Below are positions 25,701 to 37,700 of a stretch of 64,000 nt of DNA, piece after piece (within the stretch, counting starts at the first letter, position 1; every line of letters begins with the position of its first letter). Position numbers and translations under genes: made by a program. The notes under the pieces were generated by a model, which had not been told where the DNA came from, did not search any database, and worked only from the letters and a program-made list of their open reading frames with translations. Source of the DNA: Melanocharis versteri (taxonomy: Eukaryota; Chordata; Aves; Passeriformes; Melanocharitidae); the NCBI GenBank assembly GCA_013397845.1, contig VZTG01001991.1:2472556-2536555 (forward strand), in the 5' to 3' direction.

Positions 25701-28700
25701 CAGGCTGAGCTCCTTTAGCTGCTCAGCATAGGACCTTTTTCAGGTCTGGGCACATTTACCTTTGCAGCTTTGCTCGTGTAGACCTCAGCATCTTCTCCAG
25801 TTAAGTAAATCAGCTGAGGCTGCTGCCAGCTGGCCCCAGTTTGTGTTGCTGTTGCCTGCTAATCTGAGCTGTGAGTGGCTCCTGATAGACCTCTGGGGCA
25901 GAAAGCGGGGGATTCTGCTTGTCTCTCAGGTCCTCTGGACATCAATCCCTCTCCTCCTGTCTCGAGCAAGGCACCTGGCTCCTGAGTGGCATTATACAGG
26001 AGGCAAATCTTACCTCCACTACTCGGTGGCAGCCATAACCAATTGCTGAGCTCTTCACAAACCAAGTCTGGTTCCAACCTATTAAAATAGTTTAATGCTG
26101 TAAGATGATCCGCTGGGAAAAAAAGTACTGCTGTTGAGAACCTTGAGCAGTTCACTGAAATCTAGGTGCAGTTTTTTCATGCTGGGAGGCACCTGCGCTT
26201 CCCTAAACTCTCCAAAGATCAAAAGCTGCTCCTTGCTACCTTGGAGAGACAGATACAAGGCTTTTGCTCCCTTTGGAAGTTTTGTTACTTGCCCTCTGGG
26301 GATATAAAGTTTTGCAATCCCAGCTCAATCTGTTGTTCAAATTCCTTTCCAGCTATGTGATGAGTACTCAGAATTAAATCCCAGGAAGAAGACTAGTGGT
26401 GCTCAGCGGGAAATTTCCTTGTAGTGAGGTCAGCTCCCTCCAGAACATCTGAGCTGGTCCCTGGTGGGACAGGGGTACTCACCAGATGCACCATGGAGCT
26501 GACGCATTTTGGCAATTGCTGGTGATCACATTGAGCGTGCACTTGCTCCTCACAGGATGTGAGAAGAGCTGTGAGTTCTCCATGCTGGTTATTGGAATAC
26601 ATATGTGAGAGGGTGGGATTAGATACGTGAGTTGGGATTTCCTGTGTCCTGTTGCCTTTGTTGCATGGATTGGTTTGGTTTCCCTCCACACCCACCCAGC
26701 CCTCGGGTTGCCCAGCACCTCACGTAATCTTTGTGCTCCTCTTTCAGATGTGGATGTTCTTCAAAGACTGGGCCTGTCAGGGAAAAGGCCATCGAGTGGA
26801 TGGTCCTCCTCACGTACAGTTCCTCAAGGAGTCATTCCTTTCAAATCAGGGGTCATCTTCACTCAGCGAGCCCGTGTCGAAGCACCGCTCAGCACCCTCC
26901 TCCCCGCAGGCTCCAGCTCCGACCTGCTCCTGGTGCTGAGCCTCTGCTCCCACCGCATCAACAACGCGTTTCTCTTTGCTGTCAGGAGCAAAAAGAAAAA
27001 ACTGCAGCTGGGGGTCCAGTTTGTGCCTGGGAAGATCATCGTGTATGTGGGCCACAAGCGCTCTGTATATTTTGATTACAATGTCCACGATGGCCAGTGG
27101 CACAATATGGCCATCAACATTCGTGGCCAGACAGTCACTTTATTTACTTCTTGTGGGAAGCGCAGAGTACATGCGGATTTGCATTTTAAAAAGGACGAGG
27201 CGTTGGATCCACACGGATCTTTCCTCTTTGGGAAGATAAGCCAGCACTCCGTGCAGTTTGAAGGAGCCATCTGCCAGTTCGATATTTATCCTTCCGCCAA
27301 GGCAGCTCATCATTACTGTAAATACCTGAAAAAACAGTGCAGGCAAGCAGATACCTACCGGCCAAACTTGCCCCCACTCATCCCCCTCCTGCCCAGGGAT
27401 CCCATAGCCTCCCCCAGTACCCCACAGCCTACGGAGCCCTCGCTGCAGGGTCTGAAAAACCTGACCACTGCCGCCCCAAGCTTGGAGTTTGGCAGGGTCA
27501 CTGCACCCCTCAAGACGAGGGGCTCGGGTGCGACAACCCTCACATTGCTGTCAACCCCACCATCGCGGCCGAGACTGACTACCAAAGCCACCAAGGTCAC
27601 AGTGGCCCCACCTGTTCCATCAAGTACCAAATCCCAGGTACCCACCCCGTGCTCGCTCCCTCGGGGCACGGGGACAACCCTCAGGGTGTCTCAGCCCACT
27701 CCCAGCACGCGCAGGGAGAAAACTCCCCTTCCCACTGCCAGAAGGGCCCCACCAACGAGCCAGAGCCTGGTCACGGCCAGCAGGAAGGAGGCCAAGCAAG
27801 AGACCAAAAAGAAGATCAACCAAAAAGCAACCGTCGAGCCCCCCGGAGCCCCCAGTACTGTAAAGCCAACGAGGAGAGTGGCTGATAACACAACGAGCAA
27901 TGTCCACCTTGTTACCCTGAAGCAAACCCCGCAGAACCCAAGCCGTGGGCCCATCCCAAAGAAGCACGTGCCGTCCCCCACCAGGAGAGTGGATCCCAGT
28001 ATCGTCCCTCTGGTGTACACCAAGCCACCCCTGGGGTCTGCCCAGCCCGGCTCCAGAGCCAGGGCACAGGCCTTCAACCTCACAACCCCGGCTGCCACAG
28101 ACGGCTATCAAATCTTCGACCCCTTGGGACCCACTCCGTTTCCATTTTTACTGGGATATCCGGGAGTGAAAGGAGAGAGAGGACCTCAGGTATGTTCAGG
28201 CTCTTCATGTTGGCTATTCCCAGTCACAGCACGGCTCAAGGGCTGGCAAGCCACAACCTCCAAGGGTTTCTGTGAGGTTTATCCAAGTGCATGCAGCACC
28301 ACTGCATTCCTGATCATCACAATTTTAGCATAAATCTCAGTTTGAACCTGAGTGTTCAGTGATGGTGGATGCCATGAAACATTCGTGCTTAAAGTTGCTG
28401 CTTAATGTTAGATTTAAAAAAAGAAAGGAAAAAAAAAAGAAAGGAAATCCCACTTTCTTTTCCTTTAAATTGCTGGGTAAAATTTTAATGGCCAGGTTGG
28501 GGCTGTGTTCCACACCCTTGGTTTATCTCTGGTCATCTTCCATAGAAAACCCAGATGCCCTAAAAACATGCCTCAAGTTAACTTTTTCTTGACACTAGTT
28601 ATTAATTTGTTTTGTATCTAATATTCACAAATCCAGAAAACTGCCCTGTTTCAGCAAATGCAAGTGCAGAGATGGCTTCAGGATTTATTTTTTTAAACAA

Positions 28701-31700
28701 ACTCCCATCTGTTTTTATGGTATAAGTTTTGCTTGGGTGTTTCGTTCTGTTTTTTATTTCTCATAGCCTGCACTTAAAACATGCAAAAAGTTTCCTTTAT
28801 AAATTTAACTACTGCATTCCACATAAAAAATAACTCCTTTCAGGTTGTATGTATTGGCCATTGTAGAAGTACACACACGTTTTGTAATGCTTAAAGCACT
28901 CAGGCACCACTAATTATCTGCTGGCTGTTCTTTTTTTCTTTCAAATTTGAGAATGCAAACATGATCTTTAAACTGGCCAACTTTTAGGGGGATTTGGTGT
29001 TCCAACCCAAACTGTCAATAGGAGAGAGGGGTTGTACATGTAAAATAAGTTTCTCCCAGACAGAGCCTTTGGTTGCCAAGATCCAGCCTAGAGGGAATTT
29101 TTACAGCTGACTTCTTAAAATAGTGAAAGAAGAGTTTACAATGGAAATATTGAGGCTGGCGTAAGGAATGACCAGCACTTGTCTCTGCAGAGCTGCTCCT
29201 TGGTGCAAGTAACACCTAAAGCGGAATGGTTGGGTGTCCTCAAGTCCTCAGTGGGAGCTTAGCCGTTTGTGTTTCCTGCTGTCCCATCCCAAAGCTGGGT
29301 GGTGATTTCTCTCCCTGTACTTTGGGTGTGGAGTCACCCAGGGTGGTGTTTCGTTCCCAGGTTCCTGCCCCTGGGAGAGGTGAAGGTGATGCCTGGGCAC
29401 GGGTTGAGTGTGGGCTACAGGCACCCATCCCTGATGGAGTCTTGGTGCTTGGAGGAGTTTTGCTAAATCCCTCAGTAGACAGAACAAGCTCTGGCAGTTT
29501 GATCTTTGGGCAGGCTTCTGTGTTTTGTGGAGAGTCATTTCAGGCATATTTCCAAGAGAAGAAATTCAGCAGTTGTGCGTTTCCTTGAAAACATCACTTA
29601 GCTGTAAGGGGTGAATCTGGGTGCCTGCTCTGAGCCCACCAAAATCCTGACCTCTGCCACCTTCTTGCTCTTCGAGTGTCATGAGGGTGACCAAGCTCTA
29701 AGCCCCTGCAATGTAAAGAGCTTATTATTGAACTGGAGTGGAAAATCTCTCTCAGGCTTGTGAATCATAGCAAAGAAATGGATTCAGGCTGTGGAGGGCT
29801 GAGGGAAGAGATGGCAGGATTTTTCCGTCCTGTCTGAGAACAACTGGAGTCCTGAACTGAGGGAAAGGAGAACTTTCTGAGGCTCTGTCTGGCCTTATTC
29901 TCTTTGACTGCTGGAGACAAAATCAGGGCTTGTGGAGGGAAAGGTTATGGCTTGGCTGGAGCTGGTTGCCACACGGTGCTCAACAGCTCCTGTGACTCAC
30001 TCGGAGATCGCTGTACCACGCTTCCTTGGATGTCTCTGACGTGGGAAGGGAAAGAGGAGGAAAGATCAGAATGGGGATGACATGTTGAGAAATTAATGCA
30101 GCGCGTCCGTGGCCAGACGAGCATGTTTCAGAACAAGTGCTGATAAATGTTCTGTGCTTGAGTAATTACCTGGCGCCATCCTCGTGCTGCCGGGCAGGCG
30201 TTTCTGATGAGGTCAGTGATATCCCAGCCTGGCCAGGGCAGGTTGTGGGCTGGGAATATCATCTGCTGTCTGGCACACGGAGGGAAGGATAAAGTGATTA
30301 ATTCATTTTCCCAGTTGTTGCATGATGCAAGGTCTCTTCAAGAAGATTGTCACCCCGGGCAGGGAGGTGTGTGAGGGGGAACTGCCTTCTGCCTGTTCAG
30401 CAAGGATTGAGGCCACCTTGGCTGTGATTTCTGGGCAGACTGGCAGCCACAGAACCCTTCCACCTAGAGAGAAAGGACTGTTGTTCATCCTGATCATCCC
30501 AATGGCAGCCATGGTGCGAGGCAGTGATGACTCAGGCTCTGTGGTGTCTGCAGCTTTGTGAATTCTACTAAAATAACCAATGGAATAATCTTAGCTGTGC
30601 AGAAAGGCCCCGTCCAACAATAGAGGAAGGCTTTGATGGTTAGAGGAGTGTGAGCAAAAGACTGACGGGATTTATTTAGGAATAAAATTCAGCACCCTCC
30701 ATGTATTAATCTGTCCTGAAGGACCTCCTGGATGCTGTGCAAAAGGAAACGGAGACGCTGCATCCCACATGAAACTCATGGCAGAGCATTAATTGTTCAG
30801 GAATGTTGGGTTTGCTGAGAAGCTAGAGGAGGGAGGGCAGTATGTTCTTAAAAAAGAAAAACTTCTTGGGAACCATTAATAACCACAAGCATTTGGGATC
30901 TCAGCTCTATGGGTTTTTTTGGAGGGGAGAAATAACAAAAGGAACACCCAGATATCGTGCGAAGTCAGTAACGCAGCACTGACTCAGCAGCTGGCGAAGG
31001 TCCCTCTGAATCATCCCCACTGCCCAAAGCACCTCAGCCAGCCTTGCTCCACAGCTCCAGGCCCTGCAGCGTGACCCCAGCACATGGCTGGAAGTAGCTT
31101 CAAACCCCTCTCAGACGGAAAACGCATACTGAAAAAGAGTATCCATTGTGAGCGTGTCCAGCTCTTGACCTAAGGCTGTGATGTGATGGGTGTTTCAGTC
31201 CTCCAGTGGATGGGATGTCATTTGCTTGGCTAGACCAGCAGCAGGTTTGGCAGGGAGATTTTGGGGGGGCACTGTAGCCTCTCCCCTACCCACCAGCACC
31301 ACCTGCCAGGTGCAGCTGTGGCCAACCCCTTGCCCTGGCGTGGCTGGGGTCTAGCACAGTGTACCCCAAATCAGACCTTTCTCCTCCTCTATAAAGCTGC
31401 AGTTCCGTAGCTTTTTGGTCCCTACAGGCAAGCCTCCTGACAAGTCTGAGGGTTATTTTTAGAGCGAGAAAACCACCCCTTGTGCTGAATGTGCAGGCTG
31501 AGATCACTGAGAGGCTGTGGAGGCACTGAGCAGCATAAGAGGAACGGGGAGTGTGCTTCAAGGACACCCCAAGATCCCAGTCAGAGGACGGGGGGCTCGC
31601 AGCCCTCAGTTCCACCCGCAGGGCCAGGAGCCCAGATCAGAGGCAGTGGTGGTGCCTGGCAGGCAGCTCCCTCTCCCTCCCCCTTTCCATGTCTCCTTCC

Positions 31701-34700
31701 CTGCAAGGCACATGTGTTTCCAAGCGCGTCCCCAGTCTAGACTGCTCCAGCTGCCATCCTCCGCACGAGCAGTTTGTCTTGGAGCCCGGCTCCTTCCCGA
31801 AAGAAGCAATCCCAGCCAATTCAATCAGTGGGCAGGGAAGAGAGGTGACTGGAAATGCTGATAAAATGTATGAAGTGCCTATTTCCAGTCCTCCTCGCAC
31901 CAGAAAAGGCTATTCGAGCTGCCAGTCCGTGATAAATTAAGGAACACACAACATGTTTGAATATCTATTAATGAATGAGTCATATTAGTAATAAAAAAAA
32001 GAGAGAGTGCATGCTTTGTATAATGCATGGGGAAAGTTTTAGCCTTGCTCACATAACTGGATCAAATTTTTTTGGTGATTTAACCGGAAATATCCCTGAA
32101 GGGAAATCTTGCAGGCAAATGACCAAGCATCAGAGAGGTCTATTTGTGTAAAATAAAGTTAATTTTGAAGAGAGAGAGTTGATAGTGTGTTTGAGATAAA
32201 TGTGCTGCAAAGGGTCTAGGACTGTACAAATATAGACAAGTATTTTTATAAATCTTTAAAAATAGAAAATGAGTAGTAGAGTAGGTGATCCCTCTATTCC
32301 TTCCCAGCCTTTCAGGCTGCCTTCCAAGGTCTGGGATTGCTCCAGTGTCTGAAGTGCCCCCTGCAGAGCCTGTTCCTGAAATGTCTCTGTAGAAAAGTTG
32401 CTTTCCTCAAGCTAGAACGCTCATATTTTGTTGTGTATTGTGCTGCTGCTCTGTGAGGAACCCAGTTGTGGACAAGGACCTTTGTGTGATAGGTGTTGCA
32501 CAGACCCAGAGCAAACATCTGTGCCTAGCGCGGAAATCGTGTTACAAGGCTGGCTCTCCACCAGCAGCTCGGCTCCTGCCAGAATTATGAGGGCTTTTTG
32601 TTTTTAGACTGGTTGAAACCCAGACGTGTCCAAATTTTAATATGATAAGCCTGCCTTGGACGAGAAAGTACACCAAAGTGTTGGGGGTTTTCCCCCCCTA
32701 AAATTCTAGCTTTGTTTTAAGCAGTTCCTGTAGCCATGCAGCGCTTGGCAATGACGGGGAGGTGAGGAGGGGTTGGCAGGCTGTTGAAGATGAGGGTTTT
32801 TTCTCGGGACTTTCTATTCTCCTAAGCAGGGAATTTTGAATTCCAGTGCTGTCCCTGTAGCTGCTCAGTCCTTCCTTGCTGGTGCTTCCCAGACATACAA
32901 GGCTAAAGGGTAGGTTTGTGCCAGTGGCCTTTTTTCCTGTAGGAATATTTCTTTTCTTTTTGGAAGAAAACAGTTCAGGTCCTTTATCTGTAGGGCTAAT
33001 GTCACTCACTGCTCAGAACCTGGTGCCAATGTGGGGAGAAGCTTTTGATGTGTTTTCTGAACTCCCTTTTAAGTTGGCTTTTACCTCAGGCATTAGCACC
33101 TGAGAAAGAACAATGTTCTCTCTTCTCTCCTCAGTCCTAGCAGTGTTTTGCACTTCTGAAACAGACTTTTCTGGGACACAGGAGAACTGTGCCACTAATG
33201 GCTGGGCAGAAATACATTGGGAAGACCCTAAAGTAAATATGTCCATCTGTCTGTGTGCACTAGAATATGAGCTTAATAGTTTCCTGGGAAATCTCAGCTC
33301 TTTGCTGCCAGGCTGAGTATTCGTCTCTGGGGAAACAATTACAGGAATCCTTTGCTATCTGACCAAGTTGATTCAGGCGTCATTTTCCGGTTTCCAGCAC
33401 CAATTCCTGTACTCAGTGCGCTTTAATTCAAGCCTTCTGCAGCAGGTTTGGCCTTGCTGAGTTTGGAGCTCAGAAGGCACTTGCTCCCTGCAGCACTGCT
33501 GTGGGCAGGGGAAGCAGTGCGAGGGGGGTCACAGTGTGGGAGAGGCAGAGGTATAAATTAGCAGCAAGAGGAAATGGCAAGATTTCCCTTATCCTTAGGG
33601 CCCAATGTATTTTCCTTTCAGACAACTTAGTTTAATTTTCCATTTGCAGTTTGAAGCTCGGAGAGCTAAGATAAAAAAAAGTCCCTTTTGCAGCAGAAAG
33701 TTTCCCAGCAGCAGCTTAGAATAAATCCCATAATCATTCGGTGGGATCGGTCAGCATTGCTAATGCTACCGTGGGAAACTGAGAAGGGTTAAACTTTATT
33801 GTGGCTGCCGTGAGCTGCTTCAGGAACTGTTCAGGCTGGTTAACAGCTCAGCTGTTTGGCTTGAGAAGAGAGAGAGTAGCTGCTGCTGCTGAGTTTCTCC
33901 TTGATCTCTGATCTTGCTTTGTGTGATAACAGGGTGGGTGTTCTCTGCCATCAGTTTGCAGAGGAGCAGGCAAGGAGCCAGGCACAAGAGCTGCAGTGCC
34001 AGGAGCAGTAGCTCACCAGGAGGCCTCAGCTTTGCCGATCCCTGCGATGGGAGGGCAGGGGCACAGCACTGATATCCTCATCCCGCTGCCAGCAGCAGGA
34101 AATCTCCCTGCCCCTTGGAGCGCTCCCCTCTGCTCCTGAAGAAATTCCCCCGGGTGCCTTAAAGGGTCCAGGGGAGAGGTCCCTGCAGGCTGTGTGTGGT
34201 CTGAGTTGGGGGTGAGGCTGGAGGTGTCCCTGGTGAGGGCAGGGGCTGTGTGGCATCACCCCCAGGCTGACACACATCTCCTGCTCTCCCCGTGGAGCCC
34301 TGCGCCTGAAGTGGAACTGCATCCATCATGTGTCAGTAGCTGGGCCCTGATCCAGGCCCGTTCTCCTCTGGCTGCCTCTGCGGATGCACATTTTCCTTGG
34401 GTGTGTTTCAGCATTGCTCTCCCCTGGCAAAGCCAGTGGTGGGGTGTGGGGCTCTTGTCCGAGAGCAGGGGCTGGGTGATCCAGAGGCAGAGGGGAAATG
34501 AGTCACTGGGAAGGCACAGTCCACGTCCCATCCAACCCAGCTACCGAGGAACTGAGGAATGTGAGAGGTATAAAAGTGGCCTCACAGTGTGTCACTTGTC
34601 ACCACTACCTGTGTCCATCCACTGCCACAGTCCTCTTCCTCCTTGACTGGCTTCAGATTTATAAGTTCTTACATTCTTACCTTCTGCAGTGACTGAAGTG

Positions 34701-37700
34701 GCTGGCACCTTTTAGCCAGTCATCCCACCCATCACCTTATCCCTCTCACTCCTCAGGAAAGGAAAAAATAAGTCTGAAGAGATGACAAATCCAAGCAGGT
34801 GACAGGGACTCCTGAATTGTGTGCTGCTCTGTGCTCTTCCAGCTAGAAGCCTTTCTCTCAACTCCGTATTCCTAGTCCAGCGCCAGTATTAACTCTCTCC
34901 TTATTTTTGTGTTAGCTTCAGTCTGTCCTGAGCAGCCCACATTTTTGGAGAAGGTTTTTGCTCAAGTGGCCAAGTACAGTTGCAGCTGCTGTTAGCAGGA
35001 AGGTGGAAAAGGTCACCTCAATTCTGGTACACAGGGAACGCCGTGCTCAGACAGTTACATCTCCTCTTTTACTTCTTCTAAGGGTCTAAGTGGGGATGGG
35101 TTTTGGTGGAGAGAGATTAAGGACTTGGATTAATCTCTGGTAAACTCTGTTAAAACTGTTGCTGCCTCAGTTGCACTGGATTTGTGGTTTGATAGTTATC
35201 ATCCCAACTAAAAGGGCAGGGGGATATTTTTAATAAAAGCTGGGGTTCTGGAGCACAATTATACACGAGGCTTAAAAAACCCCTACAATTACGTGTCTAC
35301 TTGCACAGCTGTATAATTGCATTATGCACGGGGCCCTGAGCTGGCACAATGGCAGGTTAAAACACTGGGATATTGCTAAAATGAGGGTCAGCTGTATCAA
35401 TGAGGGTTGTTAATACAAAGACCAGTAATACTGTGTTAGCCAGCAATAAGCAGCTGGCAGAGGGGTCAGATGAAGTGTCCCACGCTGTGGAGACTGGGCA
35501 TGTCCAGGGCAGGCAGGGCTGGGCAGCAGCAGTGGGTCGTGTGGTGACAGAAGTCCATCCCTGTGTGGCTCGGTGAGGGCCATGAGCTGTCCTGTGCTGT
35601 GTAGGCTCTTTCAAAACAAGTCTTTTCTTGTTATCTTTACTCCAGCTAGACCTAACTACAGGGATAAAAAGTTATAATTTATTTGTTGGGCTGATAAATT
35701 AATAGCACAGAGGACACTGGGCTTTGCTTATGCCTTCCTTGATTTTTTTTTCTACTGTGCGAAGTTTGGCTCTTCAAATAGATCACTTTTATACAACTTA
35801 ATGTGCTGTTTATGTGGGAGGGCTGGTAATATCAGAGGAGTACTTATCTGTAGGTTACTTGTACGGTTCAGGCAAGGTTTCTCTTTCCAAAATCTTTTCC
35901 TGGGCATGAGATTTAGAGTAGTCATCTCCTGGGTCCATTTTTTTCTTACTGAATCATGCCCTTGATGGCTCCTGGGAGCTGCACTAGAGATCATGAGCTT
36001 TTTGGCTCCTGCTCATGGGCAGTACCAGCTCTGAGCAGCTCTGAGCAGCAGGGCCAGCCTGGCAGTGGGCTTCGTGCAGGGAGGAGATCCCACAGGGGTG
36101 ACCCAGTGGGAAGGGAGCAAGGCCAGAATGTGGCCATGGGGCTCATCCTGCCCCTGCTCCATGCACTGCACCTTCATCCCTGTGGAATGCTGTTCCTGGG
36201 ACCTGCTCTCCCACCCACCACGCAGTCAGAGAGCTTAGGCTGCCTTCCAAACATCCTTCAGTCGGCTGCTCTGGATGTCTCTCCCCACTGCATGCAGTGG
36301 AAACTTGTCTTTTGTAGCGAGCTACCAGAATATAAATCCTCTGGGAGACGCTTTAATTAGCAGTTATTCTTGTCAGACATGTTTGGCTTGGGGGAAAAGA
36401 AGTTTTGAGGAGTTACTGGGAGTTGCAGACGGCTCTCCAGAAATGTGAATTCTCCAGCCCATTGAAAAAAAGAAAGAATAAATAGATGAATAAATTCAAA
36501 GGAGTTCAAACCTCATTGGTTAAGTATTTTTTTCCTAACCTGTTTCAGATCAGTGCACAGCTGGGCTCCTGATACCTCCACTTTGTTCCTACCCTCTTCC
36601 AAGAGCCCCCACTACTCTGATGTGTATGACTCGACCTTTCCTTTGCTACAGAACCATATTTAAGAATTTCCAACACTGACACAAATTTTATTACATTTTA
36701 TAACCTGCTGCTCTAAAATATGAAGTGCTGGAGTTACACATAATCATAGATTATGTCGTAACTCATGCAGGAGCCTCCAATACCAAGAGCTGCACGCGTC
36801 CAGCTGATAGAGATCAGAACTCACAATGTGCTTCCCTTGCCAAGGCACTAACACAGAGCAGGAAAATCCAAAGCTGGGAGACAGTTGTGTTACCCCACAG
36901 CACAGGTCCAGGAGAGGGGAAGCATGAGACACAGCTGTGATCCTGGGAATGCAGGCTGCAGCAGAAAGATGGGGATGCTCTGTCTCTACTCCATGGAAAT
37001 ACGTGCTCCTGCAGATGTTTTTGTGTGTGGCTTTTCATCTCTTTATAGTAATAGCACAAGTTGAAGGGAAATTTTGGCTGTGGTGCTGTAATTGGCCCTT
37101 CTCCCCAGGTCTTCTCCAAGTGATTGTGTCATGGGTCTCTGTGAAGCACTGTCAGGAGCACCATCCTGTTACAGAACCATCACTAACACCTATTTTTGTT
37201 TTTCTAGGGCCCACCAGGTCTGCCAGGCTTACCAGGACCCCCTGGCAAGAGAGGTTCTCGAGTAAGTGCTTTAAAAACTTCCATCCATTTGTGTTTGAAT
37301 CTGCCTGTCCTGTTGTTCCAAGGGCTGTTGTAGTTCCTGTGGCTGAGTAATGATTTCTTCAGGCCCCTCTCTGTTGAGATCTGGTCTCCTTCTCTCTCAT
37401 TCCCTGTTGGAGGTTTTCAGGAGGCCACGCTGGTGATTTGCAGCCTCCCTGAGCTAAGGTTTGGCACCGGCAAAGGCTGGGGATGGATGTTTCCAAATGG
37501 CTGTCAGAAGAATGAGGTCTGTCTGTCTCATTTTGTTTCCAGTATCTGTTCCTTCTTGCAAACCCACTGCCGAACATTAGCTTTGGCTGCTTTTTGTACT
37601 CCCCTTCACTCTCCCCAGCTTCACAAATTGTTTAGTTCAAGGTCCTTCATTAGTGGGACCATGATCCGGGACCAAGGACTCAACACACACAGAGATGAGG

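Noticed and set aside
26627..26747. ATG at 26627 as start of a 568-residue protein covering exon 3
   Set aside because: The first 40 codons lie in intron 2 before a good acceptor (ctctttcag), and the phase fits exon 2 exactly. The last 47 codons after 28189 are intron 3.
27337..27885. 182-codon plus-strand frame inside exon 3
   Set aside because: Shadow of the P/T/S-rich linker in another frame; no family motif.
33108..33120. AGAACA-A-TGTTCT palindrome as a steroid-receptor element
   Set aside because: The half-sites are spaced by one base rather than three, and nothing else supports the site.
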